A stretch of DNA of 64,000 nt from Gordonia hankookensis. GTDB taxonomy: Bacteria; Actinomycetota; Actinomycetes; Mycobacteriales; Mycobacteriaceae. Each line of letters starts with the position of its first letter. Within the stretch, counting starts at the first letter, position 1. The stretch spans positions 620,001 through 684,000 of the forward strand of contig NZ_JACWMS010000001.1 in NCBI RefSeq assembly GCF_014673215.1, given 5' to 3'. Of the stretch, positions 27,322 to 35,523 are shown in pieces. The position numbers and the translations under genes are program-made. Under the pieces are notes generated by a model. That model made no database searches. It was not told the origin of the DNA and saw only the letters and a program-made list of their open reading frames with translations.

Positions 27322-27690
27322 TCACAGTGCCCACGCCAGCACCAGACCGAGCCCGCAGACGAGAGAACTGACGAGTACCGATCCGAGTGCGTACACAGCT
27401 GCCGACATCGTCCGACGCTTCTCGGCGAGCCGCACGGTCTCGAAACTCGCGGTGCTGAAAGTCGTGTAGCCGCCGCAGAATCCGGTACCGAGGACCGTCT
27501 GCCATCCCGTCGGAGCAGAGTGGAACATGACCAGCCCGGCCAGGAACCCCAGCAGTAGCGAACCGCTGACGTTGATGATGAACGTCGCCCAGGGGAAGGT
27601 CGTCGGCCGCCACTGTTTGATCGCGCCGTCCACGACGAAACGGGCCACCGCCCCCAGGGCGCCGGCGAGCATCACCGCGACGACCGTCAC
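27322..27690 (-). CDS. crcB: Fluoride channel Fluc/CrcB, subunit 1
   Basis: This 122-residue protein has four transmembrane helices with the CrcB landmarks GALGAVARFVVD near the start, FIINVSGSLLLGFLAGL in helix 2 and GFCGGYTTFSTASFE at the central helix break. Fluc channels export fluoride as dual-topology dimers. Its ATG overlaps the stop of the second crcB gene by four bases, so the two are made together, probably as a heterodimer. No fluoride riboswitch is visible upstream. Confidence 0.93.
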   Translation of the reverse strand: MTVVAVMLAGALGAVARFVVDGAIKQWRPTTFPWATFIINVSGSLLLGFLAGLVMFHSAPTGWQTVLGTGFCGGYTTFSTASFETVRLAEKRRTMSAAVYALGSVLVSSLVCGLGLVLAWAL

Positions 27691-28187
27691 GACACCTCAC
27701 CGCGCCTGCCCAACAGCGCCCCCGCAGCTGCGATCCCGAGCCACGCGCACAACAGCCCGACGATCACGGTCGTCACCCCGTAACCGACGGCGACCAGCGC
27801 CGCACCGCGGTGCGCGAGCAACGACGCCTCGAGCGCGAAAGTGCTGTAGGTGGTGAAGGAACCGCAGAATCCGGTACCGGCGAGGAGCCGCGTGCGGCGA
27901 CGCCATCCGTCGTCGTCACCGGCGAGGACCAGGCCTTCCAGCAACGCTCCGAGGAGGAACGCGCCCAGCACGTTGACCAGGAATGTGCCCCACGGCCACC
28001 CGGTCCCCTCGGCCGGCAGCAACTGCTCGACCCCGTAGCGCAGACCGGTGCCGACCATACCACCGGCAAACACCCAGGCGAGTGCGGATACCCGCAGGTG
28101 TATCGGGCGGACGGCATCAGGGTCGATCGGGAGGTCGGCGTACGGATCGTCCTGACCTGGACGATCCGCGGAATGATACGAACCCAT
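27687..28187 (-). CDS. crcB: Fluoride channel Fluc/CrcB, subunit 2
   Basis: This 166-residue CrcB protein has a hydrophilic N-terminal arm of about 30 residues (MGSYHSADRPGQDDPYADLP), then four transmembrane helices. Signature segments are WVFAGGMVGTGLRYGVEQ, WGTFLVNVLGAFLLGALLEG and GFCGSFTTYSTFALEA. It pairs with the downstream crcB gene (ATGA overlap). In paired Fluc genes each subunit inserts with opposite orientation; that is known for the family and assumed here. The extra N-terminus is longer than usual. Confidence 0.92.
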   Translation of the reverse strand: MGSYHSADRPGQDDPYADLPIDPDAVRPIHLRVSALAWVFAGGMVGTGLRYGVEQLLPAEGTGWPWGTFLVNVLGAFLLGALLEGLVLAGDDDGWRRRTRLLAGTGFCGSFTTYSTFALEASLLAHRGAALVAVGYGVTTVIVGLLCAWLGIAAAGALLGRRGEVS

Positions 28188-28315
28188 GCAGCAGCCCTAT
28201 CCGTCGATCGGAACAGGAACCATCAGCCGGCATCGGCGGTTCGGGCACGGACAGCTGTCACCGTCGGCCCGGGCGAGATCCATCACCCGCCGCAACCCTA
28301 CACCCGACCCAGATC

Positions 28316-28822
28316 TCACGTGACGACCACGTACAACACGATCAGGTAGATCGGCACGATCACGTCGAAGAACAAGATCGGCCCGGCGTTGCCCGGCGCG
28401 AAGTTGCGGTGCACCAGCATCTCTCGCACGTGACCGACCGCCGCGCCGAGATAGAACACCGCGAAGGCGATGATCGTCGCCAGCCAGAACTCGGTGCCGA
28501 ATGCCGAGGCGATCACGCCCAGGACACCCGTCGCCAGACTGGCCAGTCCGACCTCCCACTGCCAGGGCGTCTTTGCCGGCCAGCCGATGGACGCGGCGAT
28601 CGGCTCACCGAAGAACATGTGCCCGAAGCCGGTCATCCATCCCTGCACACCGATCATCCAGAGGATCGAGTTCGCGAGCAGGTCGGAACCGAGATCGCCA
28701 CCCGCAGTGGCTGCGTCGATGGCCGTGGACACCACCGTACCGATCAGACCCACGAACGGGATCACCTGGATCGACAGCCTCAGTGCCCGGTCGAGGCCGT
28801 TACCCGCGTCGACGTCGGCCAC
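28316..28822 (-). CDS. Polytopic membrane protein (DUF6790-like)
   Basis: This 168-residue protein has about four transmembrane helices: SIQVIPFVGLIGTVV, the region around VGLASLATGVLGVIASAFG, TIIAFAVFYLGAAV and FFDVIVPIYLIVLYVVV. A conserved loop reads FFGEPIAASIGWP followed by WQWEVG, which I associate with DUF6790. The start is GTG at 28822, five bases past the prpE stop, so it is probably co-transcribed with prpE. Function is unknown. Confidence 0.65.
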   Translation of the reverse strand: MADVDAGNGLDRALRLSIQVIPFVGLIGTVVSTAIDAATAGGDLGSDLLANSILWMIGVQGWMTGFGHMFFGEPIAASIGWPAKTPWQWEVGLASLATGVLGVIASAFGTEFWLATIIAFAVFYLGAAVGHVREMLVHRNFAPGNAGPILFFDVIVPIYLIVLYVVVT

Positions 28823-28827
28823 CGCCG

Positions 28828-30708
28828 TCAGCCGCCCAGTTGCTTCGCCAGATCCGCCAGCACGTCGGCATCCTCGATGGTCGAGGGCACCGTGTAGTCC
28901 TGGTGGTCGGCGATCTGACGCATCGTCTTGCGCAGGATCTTGCCCGACCGGGTCTTCGGCAGGGCCGGCACGACCGTGACGTCGCGGAAGGTGGCAACGG
29001 CGCCGATCTCATCGCGCACCATGGCGACCAGCTCGTCCCGCAACGTGTCCGGTTCGATCTCGACGCCCGCCTTGAGGACCACGTAACCGCTCGGACGCTG
29101 CCCCTTGAGGTCGTCGTGGATGCCGATCACCGCACATTCCGCGACCGCCGGGTGCGACGCCACCACCGCCTCGATGCTGCCGGTGGACAGGCGATGCCCG
29201 GCGACGTTGATGACGTCGTCGGACCGCCCGAGCACGAAGACGTAGCCGTCGGCATCCACATAGCCGGAATCGCCTGTCAGGTAATAACCCTCGAACGCGG
29301 ACAGGTATGAGGTACGGAATCGCTCCTCGTCGTGCCACAGGCCGGCCAACGTGCCCGGCGGAAGGGGCAGTTCGATGACGATATTGCCTTCCTCCCCCGC
29401 CGCGAGCTGAGTGCCCTCGGCATCGACGACCCCGACGCGGTAGCCCGGAACGGGTACGGTCGGCGAGCCGGCCTTCAGCGGCATCGGTTCCAGCCCACGG
29501 AGATTCGCCGCGATCGCCCAGCCCGTCTCCGTCTGCCACCAGTGATCGACGACGGGAACCCCGAGCACGCGGGTGGCCCACCCGAAGGTGTCCGGGTCCA
29601 GCCGCTCGCCTGCTGCGAACAGTGTTCGCAGAGAGGATGTGTCGTACCGCGCGAGTTCGGCGGCGTCGGGATCCGCCTTGCGGATGGCACGGATCGCGGT
29701 CGGTGCGGTGAACAGCGCGCGGACACCATGATCGGCGACGACCCGCCAGAACGCCCCGGCGTCGGGCGTTCCGACCGGCTTGCCCTCGTACATCACCGTC
29801 GTCGCACCGATCAGCAACGGCCCGTACACGATATAGGAGTGTCCGACCACCCAGCCGACGTCCGACGCCGTCCACCACACGTCGCCCGGCTCGATACCGT
29901 AGATGGTGCTCATCGACCACGTGAGTGCGACGGCATGGCCACCATTGTCCCGGACCACCCCTTTGGGCTTCCCGGTGGTCCCCGAGGTGTACAGGATGTA
30001 GAGCGGGTCCGTCGCGGCGACCGGCACCGGCCCAACCGGGCGCGCATCGGCCATCGTCGTGTCCCAGTCGAGCCAGCCGTCGTGATCGGCTGCGCTGCCG
30101 GTGATCTCGGGGCGATCCTTGACGACGACCGTGACCGGCGGAGACGCCGCCAGTTCGACGGCGCGAGCCACCATCGGCAGGTACGGAACCGACCGACCCG
30201 GCTCCAGGCCGCCGGATGCGGTGACGATCGCGACAGGTTCGGCGTCGTCGATACGGCTCGCCAACTCGGGAGCCGCGAAGCCGCCGAACACCACCGAGTG
30301 CACTGCCCCGATCCGGGCACACGCCAGCATGGCGATCGCGGCCTCCGGGATCATCGGCATGTAGATCACCACCCGATCACCCGCAGCCACACCGTTCGAC
30401 GAAAGCACTCCGGCGAACCGCGACACCTCGTCGAGTAGTCGCGCGTAGCTGAACGTCCGGGTCTCGCCGATCATCGCCGAGTCCCAGATGAGTGCGGTGC
30501 GATCTCCGTGCCCGCCCTCGACGTGACGATCCAGGGCGTTGTACGACGTGTTCAACGTCGCGTCGGGAAACCAGCGGTAGAACGGCGCAGCGGAATCGTC
30601 GAGCGCCGTGGTGGGCGGCGCCACCCAGTCGACGCCCTCGGCCGCCGCCAGCCAGAAGGTCTCCCGGTCATCTCTCGCCTGCGCGAACGCTTCGCTGTAT
30701 CGACCCAT
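28828..30708 (-). CDS. prpE: Propionyl-CoA synthetase (AMP-forming), PrpE type
   Basis: This 626-residue acyl-CoA synthetase of the acetyl-CoA synthetase family activates propionate or another short acid. The N-terminal segment NTSYNALDRHVEGGHGDRTA is typical of PrpE. The P-loop is YTSGTTGKPKGV, the acyl-pocket region is VVDHWWQTETG, and the hinge region includes TGDSGYVDADGYVFVLGRSD. The acetylation-site lysine is in KTRSGKILRK. The ATG at 30708 follows GAGAGGGA; an ATG five codons upstream has no better site. It would feed propionyl-CoA into the methylcitrate or methylmalonyl pathway, neither of which is encoded here. Confidence 0.87.
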   Translation of the reverse strand: MGRYSEAFAQARDDRETFWLAAAEGVDWVAPPTTALDDSAAPFYRWFPDATLNTSYNALDRHVEGGHGDRTALIWDSAMIGETRTFSYARLLDEVSRFAGVLSSNGVAAGDRVVIYMPMIPEAAIAMLACARIGAVHSVVFGGFAAPELASRIDDAEPVAIVTASGGLEPGRSVPYLPMVARAVELAASPPVTVVVKDRPEITGSAADHDGWLDWDTTMADARPVGPVPVAATDPLYILYTSGTTGKPKGVVRDNGGHAVALTWSMSTIYGIEPGDVWWTASDVGWVVGHSYIVYGPLLIGATTVMYEGKPVGTPDAGAFWRVVADHGVRALFTAPTAIRAIRKADPDAAELARYDTSSLRTLFAAGERLDPDTFGWATRVLGVPVVDHWWQTETGWAIAANLRGLEPMPLKAGSPTVPVPGYRVGVVDAEGTQLAAGEEGNIVIELPLPPGTLAGLWHDEERFRTSYLSAFEGYYLTGDSGYVDADGYVFVLGRSDDVINVAGHRLSTGSIEAVVASHPAVAECAVIGIHDDLKGQRPSGYVVLKAGVEIEPDTLRDELVAMVRDEIGAVATFRDVTVVPALPKTRSGKILRKTMRQIADHQDYTVPSTIEDADVLADLAKQLGG

Positions 30709-30841
30709 CGCGGTCCCTCTCACTCGCTCACCCGTGTGTCACGGACGGTGCGGTACGTCGGTTCGAGCGTAGCCATGTGATCGCCACCCCGATGTCGGTT
30801 CCTGTCGACCCCCGGTGAACGCGTTGGCGACGCCGCCCGGG

Positions 30842-31090
30842 TCAGTCCAGATACTTCTCGACGACGTCGGCGGGCCGCACCGACGCATCGTCCGGGTCGG
30901 CACCGGCGTCACGCTTCGCCTGCCGCTGGCGCAGCAGATCCCAGCACTGGTCGAGCGACACCTCGACGTCGCGTAGTCGACTGTTCTCCTCGTCGCGGGA
31001 GATCTCACCTCGGCCCAGCTTGTCGCGCAACTCGCGCTCCTCGGCGATCAGGTCGGTGATGTGCCCATGGATCGACTTGTCGGTTGCCAT
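30842..31090 (-). CDS. DUF2630 family small protein
   Basis: This 82-residue, highly charged protein is mostly helical. The signature IHGHITDLIAEERELRDKLG and the later VEVSLDQCWDLLRQRQAKRD match DUF2630, a small coiled-coil-like family common in actinobacteria. ATG 31090 is preceded by a G-rich site; an ATG eight codons upstream is possible. Function is unknown. It stands alone between prpE and an FMN-binding protein gene. Confidence 0.78.
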   Translation of the reverse strand: MATDKSIHGHITDLIAEERELRDKLGRGEISRDEENSRLRDVEVSLDQCWDLLRQRQAKRDAGADPDDASVRPADVVEKYLD

Positions 31091-31145
31091 GTCCCCCACG
31101 GTAGTCCGCCCCACCGCCAGACGCGTCGGAACAGCGGCATGCGGA

Positions 31146-31766
31146 TCAGTACAGCCACTTGCGGAAATTCGCCTCCGCGAACCCCTCTTCGAGCTCCGCC
31201 TCGTCGAGTTCCGGCATCAGCGTCTTGGTGATCTTGGCGGTGCTGGGCAGCGCTTCCGGTCGCCAGGTGTCGGGACGCCAGAGATCCGATCGAAGGAACG
31301 CCTTGGAGCAGTGGAAGAAGATCTCTTCGATGTCGATCTCGACGGCCAGGATCGGCCGCCGGTCCTTCACGGCGAGGCGGTCGAAGTAGTCGCCGTCGTC
31401 GACGATCCGGGCCGAGCCGTTGATCCGCAGCGTGTCCCCGCGACCCGGGATCACCGCGATGGTCCCGATGTGCGGATTCTGCAGGATGTTGAGGTAGCCG
31501 TCGACCCGCCGGTTGCCGGGACGTTCCGGGATGGCGATCCGCGTCTCGTCGATCACATGCACCACCTTGCCGGGCGGGTCCCCCTTCGGGGACACATCGA
31601 GCCCACCGGATGCATCAGACGTCGCGAGGAACACGATCGGGGTCGCTGCCAGCCAGTCGATGTGGACCTGATGCAGCGACGACCGGACCTTTGTCACGAC
31701 GGTCTCGTGCGGATGGCCGACTATCCCGCGCAGTTGCTCCTCGGTGGTGATCTCCACGGAACCCAT
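31146..31766 (-). CDS. Pyridoxamine-5'-phosphate-oxidase-like FMN-binding protein
   Basis: This 206-residue protein has the split-barrel flavin fold: WLAATPIVFLATSDASGGLD, VSPKGDPPGKVVHVID and IAIPERPGNRRVDGYLNILQ are the characteristic strands and turn. The NPHIGTIAVIPGRGDTLRIN segment completes the barrel. Members bind FMN, F420 or haem, and most of unknown function reduce or scavenge small molecules. It lacks the PNPOx C-terminal substrate motif, so vitamin B6 synthesis is unlikely. Confidence 0.82.
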   Translation of the reverse strand: MGSVEITTEEQLRGIVGHPHETVVTKVRSSLHQVHIDWLAATPIVFLATSDASGGLDVSPKGDPPGKVVHVIDETRIAIPERPGNRRVDGYLNILQNPHIGTIAVIPGRGDTLRINGSARIVDDGDYFDRLAVKDRRPILAVEIDIEEIFFHCSKAFLRSDLWRPDTWRPEALPSTAKITKTLMPELDEAELEEGFAEANFRKWLY

Positions 31767-31815
31767 GGTCTCACCACGCCGCGCAGCCGACGAAATCCTG
31801 TCGACCTGCGCGCGA

Positions 31816-32250
31816 TCACGGGACTCGTGTCAACGCTCGGCGACGGCGCGCCGAGACCACCATCACGGCGCCGAGCACCGCCCACACCAGCACGATCGCA
31901 ATGGTCAGGCCCCACCCGAACGGGCGGTCGAGGATGGTCGCATTGGCCGGCCGCTCTCCTGCCGGGCGCGGTGCGAGCACCGGTAAGGCGAGCATGACCA
32001 GCAAGTTCGTGTACGCCAGCGCGAGCAACACGGGAGTGCACCACGCAGGTGGGAGTGCGCGGCGTGTGATCGCGGCGACCATCAGGCACAGCGGCGCGAA
32101 GACCAGGTCGTGGGCCAGGAGCCCGGCCGCCAGCCACAGCACGATCGACAGTCGGTCGCCGGAGGAGAACGACCAGATCAACGCCAGACCACGGATGACG
32201 AGGACGCACCCGGTCAGCACCAGACCGATCCGGAACAGCCGCATCACCAT
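31816..32250 (-). CDS. Small polytopic membrane protein coupled to the Mo-oxidoreductase gene
   Basis: This 144-residue protein has four predicted transmembrane helices: MRLFRIGLVLTGCVLVIRGL, LSIVLWLAAGLLAHDLVFAP, the stretch TPVLLALAYTNLLVMLALPV and LTIAIVLVWAVLGAVMVV. Its ATG overlaps the stop of the upstream oxidoreductase by one base (TGATG), so it is the last gene of the five-gene operon starting at 35408. It has no cofactor-binding motif that I recognise and could be a membrane partner or assembly helper. Confidence 0.7.
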   Translation of the reverse strand: MVMRLFRIGLVLTGCVLVIRGLALIWSFSSGDRLSIVLWLAAGLLAHDLVFAPLCLMVAAITRRALPPAWCTPVLLALAYTNLLVMLALPVLAPRPAGERPANATILDRPFGWGLTIAIVLVWAVLGAVMVVSARRRRALTRVP

Positions 32251-33383
32251 CACGACACCTCGATCCTGCCGACCCATTTCGTCTGCATGACCCCGGGCAG
32301 ATTCGGGGCGATGAGCCGCACCGGGAACCCGTGGTCGATGTCGAGATCGGCACCGTGCAGACGCAGTGCGAGCAGCGTGCGGGGATCGGCCGCATGGGAC
32401 GACGGCACCGTGCTGACCGCATATGGCCCTCGCTCCAGTGAGATCACCCGCACCGGCGCGCCGACGGTCCCGCCGACCGCCCGGACCAGGTCGCGCAGGC
32501 GCACCCCCGACCACACCGCGTCGGCACTCCAGCCCTCGACGCAGGTGATCGGCAGCGACTCCGTGTGTTGCGGCAGGGCTCGGAGGGCGGCCAGATCCCA
32601 GGAGACGTCGCCGGCAGGCCCGGACACCGCGAGACGGTAGGAGTCGGAGGTGGCGGCCACGGTCACCTGTGCCTGCTCGGCAGTGCGATTCACCGGCAGA
32701 CCCGCAGGACCGGCACCGCTTCGGGGCGCGAACACCGCGACGCGCCGGAGTGCGGGCACGGTCTGCCCGGCGAAGGCCACGACGGCGACCGCGACGGCAC
32801 CACCTGCCCCCAGCAGGACCGTACGACGGTCGAGGCCACCGGGCCGTCGTCGGCCGTTGTCGTCGACCGTCTGTTCGGGCTCGGCCTCACCCAGTGCGAC
32901 ACGGATGATCGGCAGCTTCACCGCGACATGCACCAGCAGGGCCCCGATCACGATGTAGGCCATCGCGTGGTGGGTCGTGGTGAAAAAGAAGCGCCATGGA
33001 TACCACTGGGCGATGTTGAGCAGACCGGTCAGCAGTTGGAAGATGCTCGCCGACACCAGCACCGCGATCGACAGCCGTTCGATGAGACGCACCGGCGATC
33101 CGATGAGTGGTCGCTCGAAGAGCTTGCGGTAGACCACTCCGAGTTTGATCAGCAACAGAGGTATCGCGGCGATTCCCGAGAGGACGTGAACACCCTGTGT
33201 GGTGCGGTACAGCCATACCGGCGTCGACGGCCAGGCGAACCACCCCGGCGGATGCTGAATCCAGTGACTCAGCAACCCGGTCACGAAACACGTGGCGAAG
33301 CAGGTGGCCAGCGCGAGTCCCACGCGGGTGGCGCGAGCCCGCCGTTCGCCTTCCGATTCGTCTGTTTCGACCGCCGAGGTCAT
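32250..33383 (-). CDS. Molybdopterin oxidoreductase with N-terminal cytochrome-b-like membrane domain and internal Tat motif
   Basis: This 377-residue protein has four transmembrane helices in residues 20-165 with several His (SHWIQHPP, TQGVHVLSG, TTTHHAMAYI, LLVHVAVK) that could bind haem. An internal twin-arginine motif follows (DRRTVLLGAGGAV, Arg186-Arg187) with a fifth helix at about 190-208. The C-terminal sulphite-oxidase-type Mo domain carries the probable Mo-ligand Cys281 in PITCVEGWSADAVWSG. The layout implies Sec insertion of helices 1-4 and Tat translocation of the folded Mo domain, as known for Rieske proteins of actinobacteria. It overlaps the methyltransferase gene by four bases and the next gene by one. 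The substrate is unknown. Confidence 0.83.
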   Translation of the reverse strand: MTSAVETDESEGERRARATRVGLALATCFATCFVTGLLSHWIQHPPGWFAWPSTPVWLYRTTQGVHVLSGIAAIPLLLIKLGVVYRKLFERPLIGSPVRLIERLSIAVLVSASIFQLLTGLLNIAQWYPWRFFFTTTHHAMAYIVIGALLVHVAVKLPIIRVALGEAEPEQTVDDNGRRRPGGLDRRTVLLGAGGAVAVAVVAFAGQTVPALRRVAVFAPRSGAGPAGLPVNRTAEQAQVTVAATSDSYRLAVSGPAGDVSWDLAALRALPQHTESLPITCVEGWSADAVWSGVRLRDLVRAVGGTVGAPVRVISLERGPYAVSTVPSSHAADPRTLLALRLHGADLDIDHGFPVRLIAPNLPGVMQTKWVGRIEVS

Positions 33384-34063
33384 CGCGAGACCAGTTCCGC
33401 CACTTCGCGTTCAGCGATCCGACGAATCGATCGGACCTCGAGTGCGCTCTGGCGCGCCGCGTCCTCGAGCCCCAGGACGCCCAGCCGCGCCCAGGGGAAC
33501 CAGGGACCGACCGACCCGCCCGACTCAAGTCGGACGGTCTGGTGGTCGACGTGTTCCACGTCGGGATCGAGTTCCACGTGGACAACCCCCGCCGGATCGA
33601 TCAAGGTGGCGGCTCGTCGCAACACCCTGGTCGGGTTCCCGCCGATGCCGACGTTCCCGTCCATCACGAGCACGTTCTGCCAGCGCCCCTCGCCGGGTAG
33701 CCTGTCGAAGATGTTGCGGCAGAGCGCGACCGCTCCCCGACGACGCGCCTCGGCGACCGCCGCACGGGAATGATCCACGCCCAGCGCGACCCGGTCCCGG
33801 GCCGTCAGCGCGGCGACGAAACGTCCCGGACCGCAGCCGAGATCGATGGTGGTACCCGGACATCGTGAGACCAGCTCCTCATCGAACGCCCGATCACCCG
33901 GATCCGTCGACTCACCGCGCCACCGTGACACCGGCAGCCGATCCAGTGTGCCATCGGCATGCCTGAGGAAACACGCATCGGCGCGCAGTATCAGATCGTG
34001 GGTCGGCGGCACGGCGGACGGACCTGGCACACCTATCGGGTCGTGGTCGGGCGCGGCGGTCAT
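33380..34063 (-). CDS. Class I SAM-dependent methyltransferase
   Basis: This 227-residue protein has motif I TTIDLGCGPGRFVAALTARD and a motif II acid in ALGVDHSRAA, followed by VLVMDGNVGIGGNP. The ATG at 34063 overlaps the stop of the DUF2064 gene (TGATG), while the long open frame upstream is a shadow. The gene overlaps the Mo-oxidoreductase start by four bases. Tight coupling to two sugar-transfer genes suggests it methylates the same product, but the substrate is not evident. Confidence 0.8.
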   Translation of the reverse strand: MTAAPDHDPIGVPGPSAVPPTHDLILRADACFLRHADGTLDRLPVSRWRGESTDPGDRAFDEELVSRCPGTTIDLGCGPGRFVAALTARDRVALGVDHSRAAVAEARRRGAVALCRNIFDRLPGEGRWQNVLVMDGNVGIGGNPTRVLRRAATLIDPAGVVHVELDPDVEHVDHQTVRLESGGSVGPWFPWARLGVLGLEDAARQSALEVRSIRRIAEREVAELVSR

Positions 34064-34755
34064 CAGGCGCTCACACCGAACGGGTCCAGCATTCGCACCC
34101 TGGTCGCGAATGCGCTCTGCGGCGCACAGAGTCCGGCCACCGCCGCGACGTCGTCGGGCCGGTCGACATCGACGAGCGTACGCAGTGGCCGCACCACCAG
34201 GCCCTCGCGACGAAGTCCGTATTCGGTATCGGCGCGGGTGTCCGGGGTGGACATCGCAACATCCGGCAAGACATCCGCTCCGCGACCACCGACCAGTCCC
34301 AGCGCCCACCAGCCGCCGTCCGCGGCGGGCCCGAGGACGGCGGCATCGGAACACAACAACCGCAGGCCCGCACGGAGATCACGCGCCGTCACCTGCGGTG
34401 TGTCCATGCCGATCTGCAGCACCCGGTCGACGCCGAGTGCGACCGCGTCGACGTGGGCGTTGCGGAGGCGATGACCGAAGGTCGCGCCGCGCTGGCCGAT
34501 GACCGTGCAGTGGCGCAGCAGATCCGCGAGTTCGGCGGGCCGCGCACCCTGCGCCGGTTCGCCTGCCATCGCGACGATGACCTCTGCGCCGGCCGTGCGG
34601 GCCGTTCGGACGGTGTCGACGAGCGCGGCCGCGGCGAGGTCGGCCGCCACCCGCGGACCGAATCTCGGGATGAGTCGCGTCTTCGCCGCACCCGGAATCG
34701 GCGCCTTGGCCACGATGAGCACGGCGTCGGTGTTCCGGGCGGCCGACGGTCTCAT
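34063..34755 (-). CDS. DUF2064 (TIGR04282-type) glycosyltransferase-like protein
   Basis: This 230-residue protein has a nucleotidyl/glycosyl-transferase fold: an N-terminal VLIVAKAPIPGAAKTRLIPR loop, a metal-site motif LQIGMDTPQVT, and GPAADGGWWALGL later. TIGR04282 members are often annotated in arsenosugar synthesis, but no radical-SAM ArsS-type partner is present. It starts inside the stop of the GT2 gene (ATGA overlap). The same GT2-DUF2064 pair occurs in mycobacteria (Rv0539-Rv0540). Confidence 0.82.
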   Translation of the reverse strand: MRPSAARNTDAVLIVAKAPIPGAAKTRLIPRFGPRVAADLAAAALVDTVRTARTAGAEVIVAMAGEPAQGARPAELADLLRHCTVIGQRGATFGHRLRNAHVDAVALGVDRVLQIGMDTPQVTARDLRAGLRLLCSDAAVLGPAADGGWWALGLVGGRGADVLPDVAMSTPDTRADTEYGLRREGLVVRPLRTLVDVDRPDDVAAVAGLCAPQSAFATRVRMLDPFGVSA

Positions 34756-35408
34756 GACAAGGCCGCCAGGAAGTCCCGACCCGCCTGCACCGATCCGGCG
34801 ATGGAGCCGGACACCTTGGAACGTCCTGCGGTTCGCGGCGTATAGGTGACCGCACACTCGGACACCCGCAGGCCGGATCGTGCTGCGCGCACGAGCAGTT
34901 CAACCGGGTATCCCGAGCGCCGATCCTCGATCCCGAGGGCCAGCAGTCGCTCGCGCTCGATCGCTCGCATGGGACCTATGTCGTTGACCGGCAATCCGTA
35001 TCGCCGACGGAGCCACCACGCGACGGCGGCCGACCCGGCACGCGCATGGAGCGGCCACGCCTCGGGCCGGGTGGGCCGACGGCGGCCGACGACCAGGTCG
35101 GCTCCCGCACGCAACCGGTCGACGAGGCCGGGCAGCTCGGTCGGCGACATCGACCCGTCTCCGTCGATGGTGCAGACGATCGGTCGCCGCGCCGCCAACA
35201 CCCCGGCATGGACGGCCGACCCGTATCCGGGCCGCGGTTCGGCGATCACCCGCACACCGCACTCGGCGGCCACCTCCGCAGTGCCGTCGATGGAACCGTT
35301 GTCCACCACGATCGCCTCGAAACCATCCGGAATCCTTTCCAGGACAGAGACGATCGCCCCGCGCTCGTTTCGGCAGGGAATGATCACGGATACGTCGACA
35401 GCGCTCAT
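34752..35408 (-). CDS. Family 2 glycosyltransferase (polyprenyl-phosphate sugar synthase-like)
   Basis: This 218-residue GT-A enzyme opens with VDVSVIIPCRNERGAIVSVL, then FEAIVVDNGSIDGTAEVA and the metal-binding CTIDGDGSMSP. GPMRAIERERLLALGIEDRR and a C-terminal GRSKVSGSIAGSV complete the domain. It lacks transmembrane helices. Resemblance to dolichyl-phosphate-mannose synthases (Rv0539-like) suggests transfer of a hexose to polyprenyl phosphate. It heads a five-gene operon with overlapping starts and stops, and is divergent from a polytopic membrane protein that may use its product. Confidence 0.85.
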   Translation of the reverse strand: MSAVDVSVIIPCRNERGAIVSVLERIPDGFEAIVVDNGSIDGTAEVAAECGVRVIAEPRPGYGSAVHAGVLAARRPIVCTIDGDGSMSPTELPGLVDRLRAGADLVVGRRRPTRPEAWPLHARAGSAAVAWWLRRRYGLPVNDIGPMRAIERERLLALGIEDRRSGYPVELLVRAARSGLRVSECAVTYTPRTAGRSKVSGSIAGSVQAGRDFLAALS

Positions 35409-35523
35409 GAATCCCACGCTATGAGCGGTTGGCGCCCGTGAACAGGGTTCGGGCGGTGACGGAAGTGTGACGTCGGGTCCGGACCCCTGTCGTCGTGCCG
35501 CCCTGGCTCCTACGGTGGGACAT

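Noticed and set aside
28188..28315. Fluoride riboswitch upstream of the crcB pair
   Set aside because: The conserved pseudoknot segments of the crcB motif were not found by eye in either orientation.
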